From: Candidatus Omnitrophota bacterium
GTDB lineage: Bacteria; Omnitrophota; Koll11; Tantalellales; Tantalellaceae
DNA: 6,076 bases
Direction: 5' to 3'
NCBI GenBank assembly: GCA_015231715.1
Contig: JADGBB010000062.1
Coordinates: forward strand, 1-6,076
The notes beneath the pieces were generated by a model. The model ran no database searches and was not told the origin of the DNA. It saw only the letters and a program-made list of their open reading frames with translations. Position 1 is the first letter of the stretch; every line of letters starts with the position of its first letter. A program made the translations under genes and the position numbers. This document shows, in pieces, positions 1-5,865 of the stretch.

Positions 1-66
1 AAAATGGAAAAGAAAATGAGAGAAAAATGTTTTAGCCTCAAGGAAGAGGTTACCAAAAGGGTATAA
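1..66 (+). CDS. possible C-terminal tail of an upstream gene (partial)
   Basis: Frame 1 is open from the window edge to a TAA at 64-66. It reads as a short, very charged Lys/Glu-rich helix-like tail (ends EEVTKRV). It could be the end of a longer protein entering from the left or a 20-residue ORF from the ATG at 4, but no RBS is visible because the window begins there. A terminator follows at 112-151, which would suit the end of a gene. Against it, the conserved GGTTACCAA block (48-56) would then lie inside the coding tail. I do not recognise a family; it may simply be non-coding. Confidence 0.25.
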   Translation, partial: KMEKKMREKCFSLKEEVTKRV

Positions 67-151
67 GATTTACTTGTAAGGTTAGAACACATAGATGTGA
101 ATGTTTGACACGGGCGTTTGGAGACAAGTTCTCCTAATGCCCTTTTTTTTT
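48..151 (+). promoter_or_regulatory. candidate structured leader, copy A (conserved blocks plus terminator)
   Basis: This stretch shares three ordered blocks with the region just upstream of amt2 (4376-4492): GGTTACCAA at 48-56, then exactly 13 nt, TTACTTGTAA at 70-79, then a small hairpin CACA-TAGA-TGTG at 88-99, followed by an intrinsic terminator at 112-151. The hairpin core ACATAGATGT matches ACATTGATGT in the other copy, and its flanking pair changes from C-G to U-A, so pairing is kept. I infer a cis-acting RNA or attenuator, or alternatively a protein-binding site. It does not match a riboswitch class I can name. It now faces an insertion sequence; without that element it would lie about 50 nt upstream of the porin start at 1817. 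Confidence 0.45.
112..151 (+). terminator. intrinsic (Rho-independent) terminator
   Basis: Arms 112-124 and 130-142 pair over 13 positions with one G-U pair and one U-U mismatch around a 5-nt CAAGT loop. Nine consecutive T residues follow (143-151). This is a strong rightward terminator. It either ends a gene left of the window or is the terminator limb of leader copy A. The loop plus its closing A (ACAAGT, 124-129) is complementary to ACTTGT at 72-77 in the conserved block, which could allow a loop contact. Confidence 0.85.
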
Positions 152-174
152 GTTAACTGTCTTGAATATTTTGT

Positions 175-184
175 TTAAGACTAA
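175..184. repeat. left copy of direct repeat flanking the insertion sequence
   Basis: TTAAGACTAA recurs exactly at 1791-1800, and the identity extends one further A on each side of the junction (185 and 1801). A 10-bp target duplication puts the TCTGC inverted-end cores at equal distance (6th base) from both element ends, which is why 10 bp rather than 11 was chosen. Duplications of about this length are known for IS4-type elements. Chance identity is not excluded. Confidence 0.55.
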
Positions 185-189
185 AGAGT

Positions 190-200
190 TCTGCGAAATG
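190..200 (+). repeat. left imperfect inverted end of the insertion sequence
   Basis: TCTGCGAAATG matches the inverted right end (1775-1785) at 9 of 11 positions, and the two lie at the same distance from the proposed element tips. Low information alone; supported by the flanking direct repeat. Confidence 0.4.
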
Positions 201-212
201 AACTTTTAAGAA

Positions 213-244
213 GTCATCGCGAGGAGCGCAGCGACGAAGCGATC
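213..244. repeat. GC-rich dispersed palindromic (REP-like) repeat
   Basis: The stretch beginning GTCATCGCGAGGAGCG and ending CGAAGCGATC has outer arms ATCGC (216-220) and GCGAT (239-243) and is much more GC-rich than its surroundings. It resembles the small 'cgcgaggagcg...cgacgaagcgatc' repeats scattered between genes in many unrelated bacterial genomes. It lies between the proposed left element end and the transposase stop, so it either inserted into the insertion sequence or marks that the true left end is further right. Confidence 0.65.
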
Positions 245-288
245 ACAGACAAATAAGAAGAGAAGCTAAAAATAGTGGAAATGCGGAT

Positions 289-320
289 AAAAAGGCAAAA
301 ACAGGCAAAGCTGTCCTGTT
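289..320 (-). terminator. weak candidate terminator of the transposase gene
   Basis: Read leftward, AACAGG (320-315) can pair with CCTGTT (305-300) across a 9-nt loop. The run TTT-GCC-TTTTT follows, about 30 nt past the transposase stop. The stem is only 6 bp and the U-tract is interrupted, so activity is uncertain. Confidence 0.35.
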
Positions 321-350
321 GAAATAAATGATTGTTCTTTGAAATACAAG

Positions 351-1658
351 TTAAGCCGTGAGGCAAGGTACTGGTTCTCTAGCAAACGTTCTATAAGATC
401 TAATTTTTTGAGGTTGTTCGATGAGAATAGCAGCGGCATGAGCGACAAGACTCAAAGATAGATGAGCTATAGTCAATTGATTTTTGACGGCTCTGATTTT
501 GTAATGAGTGGTTTGTTCGCATTCACGGTCGCCGAGCCGGGCAAAGTAACGTTCAATCTCAGTGCGCAGATTAAAAGTCCGTTTGTAATATAAAGATTCT
601 CTGGGGACGCGGGACCTGGGGTCATCGGTAACATCAAGATATTTAGTACAACCATAAGCGTTAAAGCTTTGGTGATTTATCGGACAGCCTGCGGGATAAT
701 GTTCGGCGAACTTTTTACTAGCGGAGATGGGACATCGAAATTTGTTCCTGGTTCTGAGGTTTTCAGTCCAGATACCATTAAATTTCATTTCAAGTCCTGC
801 GTCGCAAAGAGGCAGATTGTTTGATCCAAAGGCTTTATCGGGTTGTTTATTGCGAGGATTAATGGGTATAAAGGCCTGCCATTTAAGTTCATTTACGATG
901 AAGTTATAGAAGGCGCGCTCGTCGTAAGCAGCATCGGCAAGGAGTATAGAGCCTTTGCTTGCGCCATAGATGCGTTTAAGTTTTTTGATAAGTTTGCGCG
1001 CGGCGATAGAATCTTTGACATTGTTAGGCAGAGTTAATTCAACAAGAGGGACGCCTTCTTTTGAGACAATGACATGAGTGCGGTAGCCCCAGAAGAAGAT
1101 AAAATTATCTTTTTTGCCGCTAACGGATTGGTAAGAATAATAACCTAAAGTAGCAGAAGGATTAAGTTTGGCTTTACGGTTTTTGTTGCGGGTATTGCGT
1201 TTGGGATTTTTAAAATTATTTTCTCTGGTAGAAGCCATGATAGGCTTTGAGTCAACGATGAAAACATCCGTGGAAACAATGTTCTTATCTAAGAGTTCTT
1301 TAATGGTTGAATGGTGCAAGTTTTGAAGAGTTGAATTATTTGTATCTGAAAGGAATCGGTAAAACTGAGAAGTATCGGGTAAAGAGCCCATGTTGAATCC
1401 GCACATTTCGGTAAGAGCGGGATGAGCGTCGAGAAAGTCGATAAGAGCCGGAACAGATTTGATGCCCTCAAGATGTTTAACAATGAAGGATCGGATCATG
1501 GCGCGACGGGAATAACCGGTACGTCCTGTAGAATAGTTTTTATCTTGTATGGAAGAAAGATCAAGAGATTTAAAGATTAAGAAGTACTTGCGATAGAACT
1601 TTGAATTTTGAATAAGAAACTGAATATCGTAAAAAAGTGAGAGTTGAAAATGAGACAT
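351..1658 (-). CDS. DDE transposase of the IS4/IS5/IS1182 superfamily
   Basis: This 435-residue protein would cut and join the ends of the insertion sequence. Residues about 45-105 form the helical N-terminal domain typical of IS5/IS1182-type transposases, with a PDTSQFYRFL segment near 94-103. The RNase-H-like catalytic core follows: first Asp at D136 (FIVDSKP), second at D242 (LLADAAYDE), and the glutamate at E369 within the F362-x2-R365-x3-E369 arrangement, close to the Y-x2-R-x3-E signature of the family. Residues 285-337 contain four cysteines (C285, C309, C325, C337) that could form a small metal site. The frame is intact, with no frameshift or internal stop. The ATG at 1656-1658 is chosen because GGAGG lies 7 nt upstream on the minus strand (1665-1669). 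The gene runs away from the porin. It appears functional by sequence; the precise IS family would need a comparison with reference elements. Confidence 0.93.
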   Translation of the reverse strand: MSHFQLSLFYDIQFLIQNSKFYRKYFLIFKSLDLSSIQDKNYSTGRTGYSRRAMIRSFIVKHLEGIKSVPALIDFLDAHPALTEMCGFNMGSLPDTSQFYRFLSDTNNSTLQNLHHSTIKELLDKNIVSTDVFIVDSKPIMASTRENNFKNPKRNTRNKNRKAKLNPSATLGYYSYQSVSGKKDNFIFFWGYRTHVIVSKEGVPLVELTLPNNVKDSIAARKLIKKLKRIYGASKGSILLADAAYDERAFYNFIVNELKWQAFIPINPRNKQPDKAFGSNNLPLCDAGLEMKFNGIWTENLRTRNKFRCPISASKKFAEHYPAGCPINHQSFNAYGCTKYLDVTDDPRSRVPRESLYYKRTFNLRTEIERYFARLGDRECEQTTHYKIRAVKNQLTIAHLSLSLVAHAAAILIEQPQKIRSYRTFAREPVPCLTA

Positions 1659-1659
1659 A

Positions 1660-1729
1660 AATTTCCTCCAGATTTACTGTAAGTTGTTTGTTCGCGCGCA
1701 CTTATAGTTTATCACAAATGGAGGAAATT
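1660..1729 (-). promoter_or_regulatory. inverted repeat masking the transposase ribosome binding site
   Basis: AATTTCCTCCA at 1660-1670 and TGGAGGAAATT at 1719-1729 are a perfect 11-bp inverted repeat with a 48-nt loop; three more pairs are possible after a 2-nt bulge. On the minus strand the downstream arm contains the GGAGG of the transposase. A transcript entering from outside would carry both arms and hide the RBS. One starting inside the loop would not. This would be analogous to the protection from external transcription described for IS10 and IS200; here it is inferred from sequence only. Confidence 0.5.
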
Positions 1730-1733
1730 GCAA
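1706..1733 (-). promoter_or_regulatory. possible transposase promoter
   Basis: On the minus strand, TTGCAA (1733-1728) and TAAACT (1711-1706) are 16 bp apart and resemble a weak sigma70 promoter. Transcription would start near 1699, inside the loop of the RBS-masking inverted repeat, so this mRNA would lack the masking arm. TATAAG (1706-1701) is an alternative -10 but with poor spacing. Confidence 0.3.
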
Positions 1734-1735
1734 GA

Positions 1736-1757
1736 AAACGATTTATATAAATCGTTT
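1736..1757. repeat. 22-bp perfect palindrome
   Basis: The 11-bp half-site AAACGATTTAT is followed immediately by its exact complement. A TATAAA (1761-1766) lies just to its right, so it could be an operator overlapping a rightward promoter for the porin operon, but no good -35 is seen 16-18 bp upstream. It lies inside the proposed insertion sequence, so it may instead be part of the element's end or a barrier to incoming transcription. Confidence 0.75.
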
Positions 1758-1774
1758 AAATATAAAGGCTTACG

Positions 1775-1785
1775 CGTTTTGCAGA
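1775..1785 (-). repeat. right imperfect inverted end of the insertion sequence
   Basis: Read leftward from 1785 it is TCTGCAAAACG, matching TCTGCGAAATG at 190-200 at 9 of 11 positions and equally distant from the proposed element tip. Confidence 0.4.
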
Positions 1786-1790
1786 GGCCA

Positions 1791-1800
1791 TTAAGACTAA
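1791..1800. repeat. right copy of direct repeat flanking the insertion sequence
   Basis: TTAAGACTAA is identical to 175-184 and immediately abuts the porin ribosome binding site region, leaving the porin's GGAGG (1806-1810) outside the element. Confidence 0.55.
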
Positions 1801-1816
1801 AATAAGGAGGAGAAAG

Positions 1817-2644
1817 ATGAAAAATATTATCAGTATAGCGCTTGTTTTGCTTGTCCAAGTAACCGCTTCTTTCGCGTTGGAAGAAAATTGGCTTGGAGAA
1901 AAACCCGAATGGATGCCGGAAGTATCGTTAACGGATTCATTTTACACAAAGTATATCTGGAGAGGCCAGAACCTAGGGAATGAGCCTGTTATGCAGACAG
2001 ACTTTTCTCTTTCAAAAGGAGGATTTACTTTTGATTTATGGACAAATTACAGTTTGAACAATGACAAAACAGTAGATGGCGGAAGGTTTGAAGAATATAC
2101 GGAAATAGATTACAATATAGACTATACATTTAGTCTAGGTGAGATGTTGGGCAAGGTTGGGGTAGAAGCAGAAAAATTGGATCCTATGAGTTTATCTTTG
2201 GGGTACACATATTATACTTTCCCTAATGTTAATTGGGATTCAAAAGGTTTTGATACGCATGAAGTATATTTAGGAGTAGCTTATGACATATTATTACAGC
2301 CTTACTTAAAATGGTATTGGGATGTTGATTCAGGGAAAGGTGTCGCCGGAGAAGGGACGGGGAATGGATCTTATTATCTGGCAGGTATAGGTCATACATT
2401 TGAATTTGATGAAACAGGTATAACAGCTGATATAGGTATGAGCATAGCTTACAATGATCAGCAGTGGACACATAAATCAGGTTGGAGTGACATGAATTTT
2501 TCCGGCAGTGTAAGCATTCCTGTATTAACATACTTTACGATATCTCCGAGTGTAGGATATTCAGTTATCCTTGATGAAGATGTGTATAGCGGTGCGCAGG
2601 AAAATGAGTTTTACGGCGGATTGAGCATAGGATTTGCTTACTAA
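1817..2644 (+). CDS. putative outer-membrane beta-barrel protein (TorF-like porin) of the ammonium operon
   Basis: This 275-residue protein is probably an outer-membrane channel. Residues 1-20 are a signal peptide with Lys at position 2, a hydrophobic core, and likely cleavage after S-F-A20. The mature part alternates polar and hydrophobic residues in strand-like stretches rich in Tyr, Trp and Gly, and ends in GFAY, the aromatic C-terminus typical of barrel proteins recognised for outer-membrane assembly. The first strand region (about 37-62, YIWRGQNLGNEP...Q) resembles the 'RG...P..Q' start of the TorF/Gcw_chp putative porins, which are often found next to amt and PII genes. GGAGGAG at 1806-1812 supports this ATG. 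The stop is 27 nt before the amt1 start with no terminator between, so it heads an operon. The substrate is inferred from context only; a non-channel barrel function is possible. Confidence 0.82.
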   Translation: MKNIISIALVLLVQVTASFALEENWLGEKPEWMPEVSLTDSFYTKYIWRGQNLGNEPVMQTDFSLSKGGFTFDLWTNYSLNNDKTVDGGRFEEYTEIDYNIDYTFSLGEMLGKVGVEAEKLDPMSLSLGYTYYTFPNVNWDSKGFDTHEVYLGVAYDILLQPYLKWYWDVDSGKGVAGEGTGNGSYYLAGIGHTFEFDETGITADIGMSIAYNDQQWTHKSGWSDMNFSGSVSIPVLTYFTISPSVGYSVILDEDVYSGAQENEFYGGLSIGFAY

Positions 2645-2671
2645 GATTGAAACAATAAAAGGAGGTGTGTC

Positions 2672-4012
2672 ATGAGGATTTTTAGAAAAATATCAATGAT
2701 TTTGCCCCTAATACTCATAGGCCTCGTTAGTATCAATGCTTTTGGTGAAGGAGCTACACCTGAATCTAATGCTAAAAGCATTGATACTATATGGACCTTG
2801 TTAGCGGCATTTCTGGTTTTTTTCATGCAGGCAGGATTTGCTATGGTTGAAACCGGTTTTACGAGGGCTAAGAATGCTTGCAACATAATGATGAAAAATC
2901 TGATGGATTTTTCTATAGGGTCTATTGCTTATTGGGCTTTAGGCTTCGGCATTATGTTCGGAGCTTCAAAAATGGGATTTTTAGGTACAAGCGGTTTCTT
3001 TGGCAGCACGTTAGACCCAACGACTGCTGATGGTATGTGGCAGTTCGCGTTTTGGATATTTCAGGCAGTATTTGCCGCGACAGCCGCTACTATTGTATCA
3101 GGAGCTATGGCTGAAAGGACAAAATTCAGTTCTTACCTTATATATGGTGTTTTCATAACAGCTTTTATATATCCGGTTGTAGGTCATTGGATATGGGGCG
3201 GCGGATGGTTAAGCAGTATGGGTATGATAGATTTTGCCGGTTCAACAGTTGTTCATTCAGTAGGTGGTTGGGCAGCTCTAGCGGGAGCTATTCTCGTAGG
3301 TCCAAGACTAGGGAAATACAATAAAGACGGATCAAGTAATCCAATTCCTGGACATAGTATAACATTAGCCTCTTTAGGTGTATTTATACTGTGGTTTGGA
3401 TGGTTCGGTTTTAACCCTGGAAGTACAACAGCCGGAACAAATCCAAGTATTGCTGTTATAGCTGTAACAACTAATTTAGCAGCCGCTGCCGGGTCAATCG
3501 GAGCAATGATAACAGTATGGATCATGTTCGGCAAACCTGATATCAGTATGACATTAAACGGCGCATTGGCGGGCCTAGTCGCTATAACCGCGGGATGCGC
3601 GAATGTTTCACCAATGTCTGCTATCATAATAGGTACATTGGCCGGAGTATTGGTGGTATTTAGCGTAGGGTTTATAGATAAAGTTCTTAAAATTGACGAT
3701 CCTGTAGGCGCTATCAGTGTGCATGGTGTTTGCGGAGCTTGGGGTACACTAGCTGCCGGTCTATTTGCACAGCAGCCCTATGGAGGAGTTAACGGATTTT
3801 TCTTTGGAGGAGGGCTTAGTCAGGTTTATACTCAGCTTATAGGAATTCTGGCTGTTTTTACCTGGACATTCGGCTTAGCATTCGTTTTGTTCAAGATAAT
3901 TAAGAGCACGATCGGATTAAGAGTATCTGATGAAGAACAGTTAAAAGGTTTGGATATCCTGGAACATGGTATGGAAGCTTATGCCGGATTTCAGGTATTT
4001 TCTAATGAATAA
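2672..4012 (+). CDS. amt: ammonium transporter Amt1
   Basis: Inner-membrane ammonium channel of the Amt/MEP/Rh family, 446 residues, expected to form a trimer. Residues 1-25 look like a cleavable signal peptide, as in E. coli AmtB, followed by 11 predicted membrane spans. Pore residues are all present by motif alignment with AmtB: gate F134 (F107) with Q131 (Q104), W175 (W148), D187 in DFAGSTVVH (D160), twin histidines H195 and H351 (H168/H318), and F247 and S251 in GWFGFNPGS (F215/S219). The cytoplasmic tail GLRV...GLD...EHG...Y is the regulatory segment contacted by PII. GGAGG at 2661-2665 supports the start. The gene lies 27 nt after the porin and 14 nt before the PII gene, so the three are probably co-transcribed and the pore gated by that PII. 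Confidence 0.97.
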   Translation: MRIFRKISMILPLILIGLVSINAFGEGATPESNAKSIDTIWTLLAAFLVFFMQAGFAMVETGFTRAKNACNIMMKNLMDFSIGSIAYWALGFGIMFGASKMGFLGTSGFFGSTLDPTTADGMWQFAFWIFQAVFAATAATIVSGAMAERTKFSSYLIYGVFITAFIYPVVGHWIWGGGWLSSMGMIDFAGSTVVHSVGGWAALAGAILVGPRLGKYNKDGSSNPIPGHSITLASLGVFILWFGWFGFNPGSTTAGTNPSIAVIAVTTNLAAAAGSIGAMITVWIMFGKPDISMTLNGALAGLVAITAGCANVSPMSAIIIGTLAGVLVVFSVGFIDKVLKIDDPVGAISVHGVCGAWGTLAAGLFAQQPYGGVNGFFFGGGLSQVYTQLIGILAVFTWTFGLAFVLFKIIKSTIGLRVSDEEQLKGLDILEHGMEAYAGFQVFSNE

Positions 4013-4026
4013 AAAGGAGGTGTGTT

Positions 4027-4368
4027 ATGAAACTTATAATTGCATTAATTCAGCCTCATAAATTACCCGATGTTAAAAAAGCTCTTTTTGATGCGAATGT
4101 ACATAAAATGACCGTAACGAATGCTTTGGGATGCGGTCAGCAAAAGGGGTTTACCGAAACTTATAGAGGAATTATACATGAGGTTAATTTGCTGAAAAAA
4201 GTAAGATTAGAGGTAGCTGTAAATGAGGATTTTGTCAAACCGACAATTGATGCCATAATTAAAGGAGCATGTACAGGCAAAATAGGCGACGGCAAAATAT
4301 TTGTAATTGATCTAGTTCAGTGTTTAAGAATACGTACAGGAGAAACAGGAAAAGATGCTATCGGTTAA
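4027..4368 (+). CDS. glnB: PII-family nitrogen regulator (first copy)
   Basis: A 113-residue signal protein, the usual PII length, that aligns with E. coli GlnB without gaps. It should form a trimer binding ATP/ADP and 2-oxoglutarate and plug Amt when nitrogen is sufficient. Seen: T29, G37, Q39 and K58 (2-oxoglutarate and T-loop base), the [10 protein letters not shown] signature at 83-92 with K90, and R101 and R103 for nucleotide phosphates. Unusual: the T-loop reads [12 protein letters not shown], so Tyr46 is kept but Tyr51, the uridylylation site, is His; Arg38 is Gln and position 36 is Cys. Control by uridylylation is therefore unlikely. GGAGG at 4016-4020 supports the start. The RBS-to-start sequence is almost identical to that of amt1. 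Being linked to amt it could equally be called glnK. Confidence 0.96.
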   Translation: MKLIIALIQPHKLPDVKKALFDANVHKMTVTNALGCGQQKGFTETYRGIIHEVNLLKKVRLEVAVNEDFVKPTIDAIIKGACTGKIGDGKIFVIDLVQCLRIRTGETGKDAIG

Positions 4369-4375
4369 AATATTT

Positions 4376-4446
4376 GGTTACCAAGATTCCCCCAAACTTA
4401 CTTGTAATATTGTACATTGATGTACATGCAATAAAAGAGTAAGTTT
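4376..4446 (+). promoter_or_regulatory. candidate structured leader, copy B (upstream of amt2)
   Basis: Begins 8 nt after the first PII stop. It contains GGTTACCAA (4376-4384), 13 nt, TTACTTGTAA (4398-4407) and a hairpin TGTACA-TTGA-TGTACA (4411-4426), in the same order and with the same first spacing as 48-99. An outer 9-bp stem is also possible here: AAACTTACT (4394-4402) with AGTAAGTTT (4438-4446). It encloses the hairpin and sequesters part of the conserved TTACTTGTAA. The terminator at 4448-4492 follows at once, and the amt2 start 22 nt after that. I infer either transcription attenuation of amt2-PII or a processed 3' end of the first operon. No sigma54-type GG-N10-GC promoter was seen here. 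Confidence 0.5.
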
Positions 4447-4447
4447 A

Positions 4448-4492
4448 GACGAGGACGTTCTTAAGCTTTAAGGATGTCCTCGTCTTTTTTTT
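4448..4492 (+). terminator. strong intrinsic terminator between the two amt modules
   Basis: Arms 4448-4464 and 4468-4484 pair over 17 bp with two G-U pairs and a 3-nt loop, followed by eight T residues (4485-4492). It sits between the first PII gene and amt2. It either closes the porin-amt1-PII transcript, requiring a separate amt2 promoter that I do not see, or acts as a conditional terminator in the amt2 leader. Confidence 0.92.
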
Positions 4493-4505
4493 GCAATAAA
4501 AAAAA

Positions 4506-4514
4506 GGGGGAGGT
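4506..4514 (+). promoter_or_regulatory. unusual ribosome binding site of amt2
   Basis: Eight A residues (4498-4505) lead into GGGGGAGG (4506-4513), which ends one base before the ATG at 4515. GGAGG is therefore only 1 nt from the start, far shorter than the 6-7 nt in the neighbouring genes. Pairing through GGGGG (4506-4510, one G-U) would give 4 nt. A downstream ATG at 4536 (Met8) would be 22 nt away, and using it would lose the basic n-region, so 4515 is kept. Confidence 0.5.
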
Positions 4515-5852
4515 ATGAAACTGGTTAAGAAGACAATGTTGCTTTTGGTCTTGTTCCTTTCTGTCGGTTTGTATGGCACTAACCTGATGGCTGATGAAAC
4601 AGTAAAGTATGCTTCAAGTGTGGGCATAGATACTTTATGGGTTTTGATCGCGGCTTTCATGGTTTTTATTATGCAAGCGGGTTTTGGAATGCTGGAAGCG
4701 GGACTCATTAGAACAAAAAACACATGTAATGTTCTTATGAACAATTTTCTCGATTTTTGTATGGCTTCACTAGGGTTTTTTATTTTTGGTTATGCTATCA
4801 TGTTTGGATCCGGCAACGGATTCATGGGATTTCAAGGCTGGTTCCTCATTAATGCTCATTCAGGAGGGCATCTTCCTCTTGAAGCCGAATGGCTTTTTCA
4901 TGCTGTTTTCTGCGGAGCGGCGGCAACAATTGTTGCGGGCGGTATAGCAGAAAGAATGAAATTTAAATGTTACCTTATATATTCGTTCATTATTTCCGCA
5001 TCAGTTTATCCGATAGTTGGACATTGGATATGGGGCGGCGGATGGTTGTCAAATTTAGGTTTTGCTGATTTCGCCGGTTCAACTGTTGTTCATGCCGTCG
5101 GTGGTACAGCAGCTTTAGTCGGAACTATGATGCTAGGGCCTAGAATAGGCAAATTCAATAAAGACGGTTCAGCTAATGCTATTCCCGGTCATTCTATGGC
5201 TTTGGCCAGTTTGGGTGCTTTGATATTGTGGTTCGCTTGGTTTGGGTTTAATCCGGGATCTACTTTAAGTGTGGGTGACGGAAGTTTGATGGCTAAAGTT
5301 GCGGTTAATACTAATATGGCAGCAGCAGCTGGCGGTTTATTCGGTATGTTTTATGCTTGGTACAAATGCGGAAAACCGGATCTTAGTATGACAATGAACG
5401 GTGCATTGGCAGGACTCGTAGCGGTTACTGCTCCATGTGCGTATATCTTGCCGGTAGAGGCTATGATAATTGGTATAGTCGGAGGAATAATAGTTGTACA
5501 AGGAACTATATTCCTTGATAATATACATATTGATGACCCTGTGGGAGCTGTTCCGGTACATATGATGAACGGAATATGGGGAACTTTGGCGGTAGGTATT
5601 TTTGGTCATAAATCACTTGGATTGGCCAGAGAAGGGTTGATCCATGGAGGAGGATATGGTCAGCTTGGTGTACAAGCTCTTGGTGTAACCTCGACAGTAA
5701 TATTTGTAGCTATATCTATGTTTATTGTATTTAAAATTATCGATTTATTGATCGGACTTAGAGTAACAAGAGAAGAAGAGCTTAAGGGATTAGACATAAC
5801 TGAACATGGAATGGAAGCATATTCAGGATTCCAGATATTCACAACGGAATAA
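4515..5852 (+). CDS. amt: ammonium transporter Amt2
   Basis: A second Amt-family ammonium channel, 445 residues, roughly 60% identical to Amt1 by eye and most alike in the pore core. It has a signal peptide (basic KLVKK, hydrophobic core, end near residue 26) and then 11 spans. Pore positions by AmtB alignment: gate F132, W173, D185 in [10 protein letters not shown]193 and H349 twin histidines, F245 and S249. One difference stands out: the residue matching AmtB Gln104, three before the gate Phe, is His129, while Amt1 keeps Gln. The C-terminal tail GLRV...GLD..EHGMEAY is conserved, so PII contact is expected. It follows a structured leader and terminator rather than the first PII gene directly, and its own PII gene starts 13 nt after its stop. 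The closely spaced RBS is odd. Confidence 0.97.
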   Translation: MKLVKKTMLLLVLFLSVGLYGTNLMADETVKYASSVGIDTLWVLIAAFMVFIMQAGFGMLEAGLIRTKNTCNVLMNNFLDFCMASLGFFIFGYAIMFGSGNGFMGFQGWFLINAHSGGHLPLEAEWLFHAVFCGAAATIVAGGIAERMKFKCYLIYSFIISASVYPIVGHWIWGGGWLSNLGFADFAGSTVVHAVGGTAALVGTMMLGPRIGKFNKDGSANAIPGHSMALASLGALILWFAWFGFNPGSTLSVGDGSLMAKVAVNTNMAAAAGGLFGMFYAWYKCGKPDLSMTMNGALAGLVAVTAPCAYILPVEAMIIGIVGGIIVVQGTIFLDNIHIDDPVGAVPVHMMNGIWGTLAVGIFGHKSLGLAREGLIHGGGYGQLGVQALGVTSTVIFVAISMFIVFKIIDLLIGLRVTREEELKGLDITEHGMEAYSGFQIFTTE

Positions 5853-5865
5853 AGGAGGGATAGAT

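Larger units (their letters stand above)
185..1790 (-). mobile_element. insertion sequence carrying a DDE transposase (about 1.6 kb, provisional ends)
   Basis: The element is defined by the intact transposase gene at 351-1658, the exact direct repeat at 175-184 and 1791-1800, and imperfect inverted ends. The inverted ends match 9 of 11 bases: TCTGCGAAATG at 190-200 against TCTGCAAAACG read leftward from 1785 to 1775. The five outermost bases on each side pair poorly, so the ends are provisional. The 165 bp left of the transposase stop include a dispersed palindromic repeat (213-244), possibly a later insertion. The right end holds an RBS-masking inverted repeat and a 22-bp perfect palindrome. 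Only about 26 bp separate the right end from the porin start, so the element probably interrupts that gene's original leader. Confidence 0.6.

Noticed and set aside
105..110. Consensus -35 box TTGACA
   Set aside because: No -10-like hexamer at 16-18 bp downstream; that position falls in the terminator stem.
48..151. Known glutamine riboswitch (glnA RNA) or c-di-GMP/fluoride riboswitch
   Set aside because: None of the consensus segments I recall for these classes is present; a covariance search would be needed to exclude other classes.
1671..1683. GATTTACTGTAAG in the transposase leader resembles the TTACTTGTAA block
   Set aside because: It lacks one T, the GGTTACCAA partner and the ACATWGATGT hairpin; a short palindrome like this can recur by chance.
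1767..1783. Possible sigma54 promoter (GGC...TTGCA) upstream of the porin
   Set aside because: GG and GC are 12 nt apart rather than 10, and the -24 element matches poorly.
2229..2531. Leftward 100-codon open frame opposite the porin gene
   Set aside because: Low-complexity His/Leu/Tyr-rich product that mirrors the porin reading frame; no supporting evidence.
3253..3627. Leftward 124-codon open frame opposite amt1
   Set aside because: Entirely antisense to a well-conserved Amt coding region, with no family resemblance.
4445..4744. Leftward open frame over the amt2 start and terminator
   Set aside because: It crosses the terminator hairpin and is antisense to amt2; judged a shadow frame.
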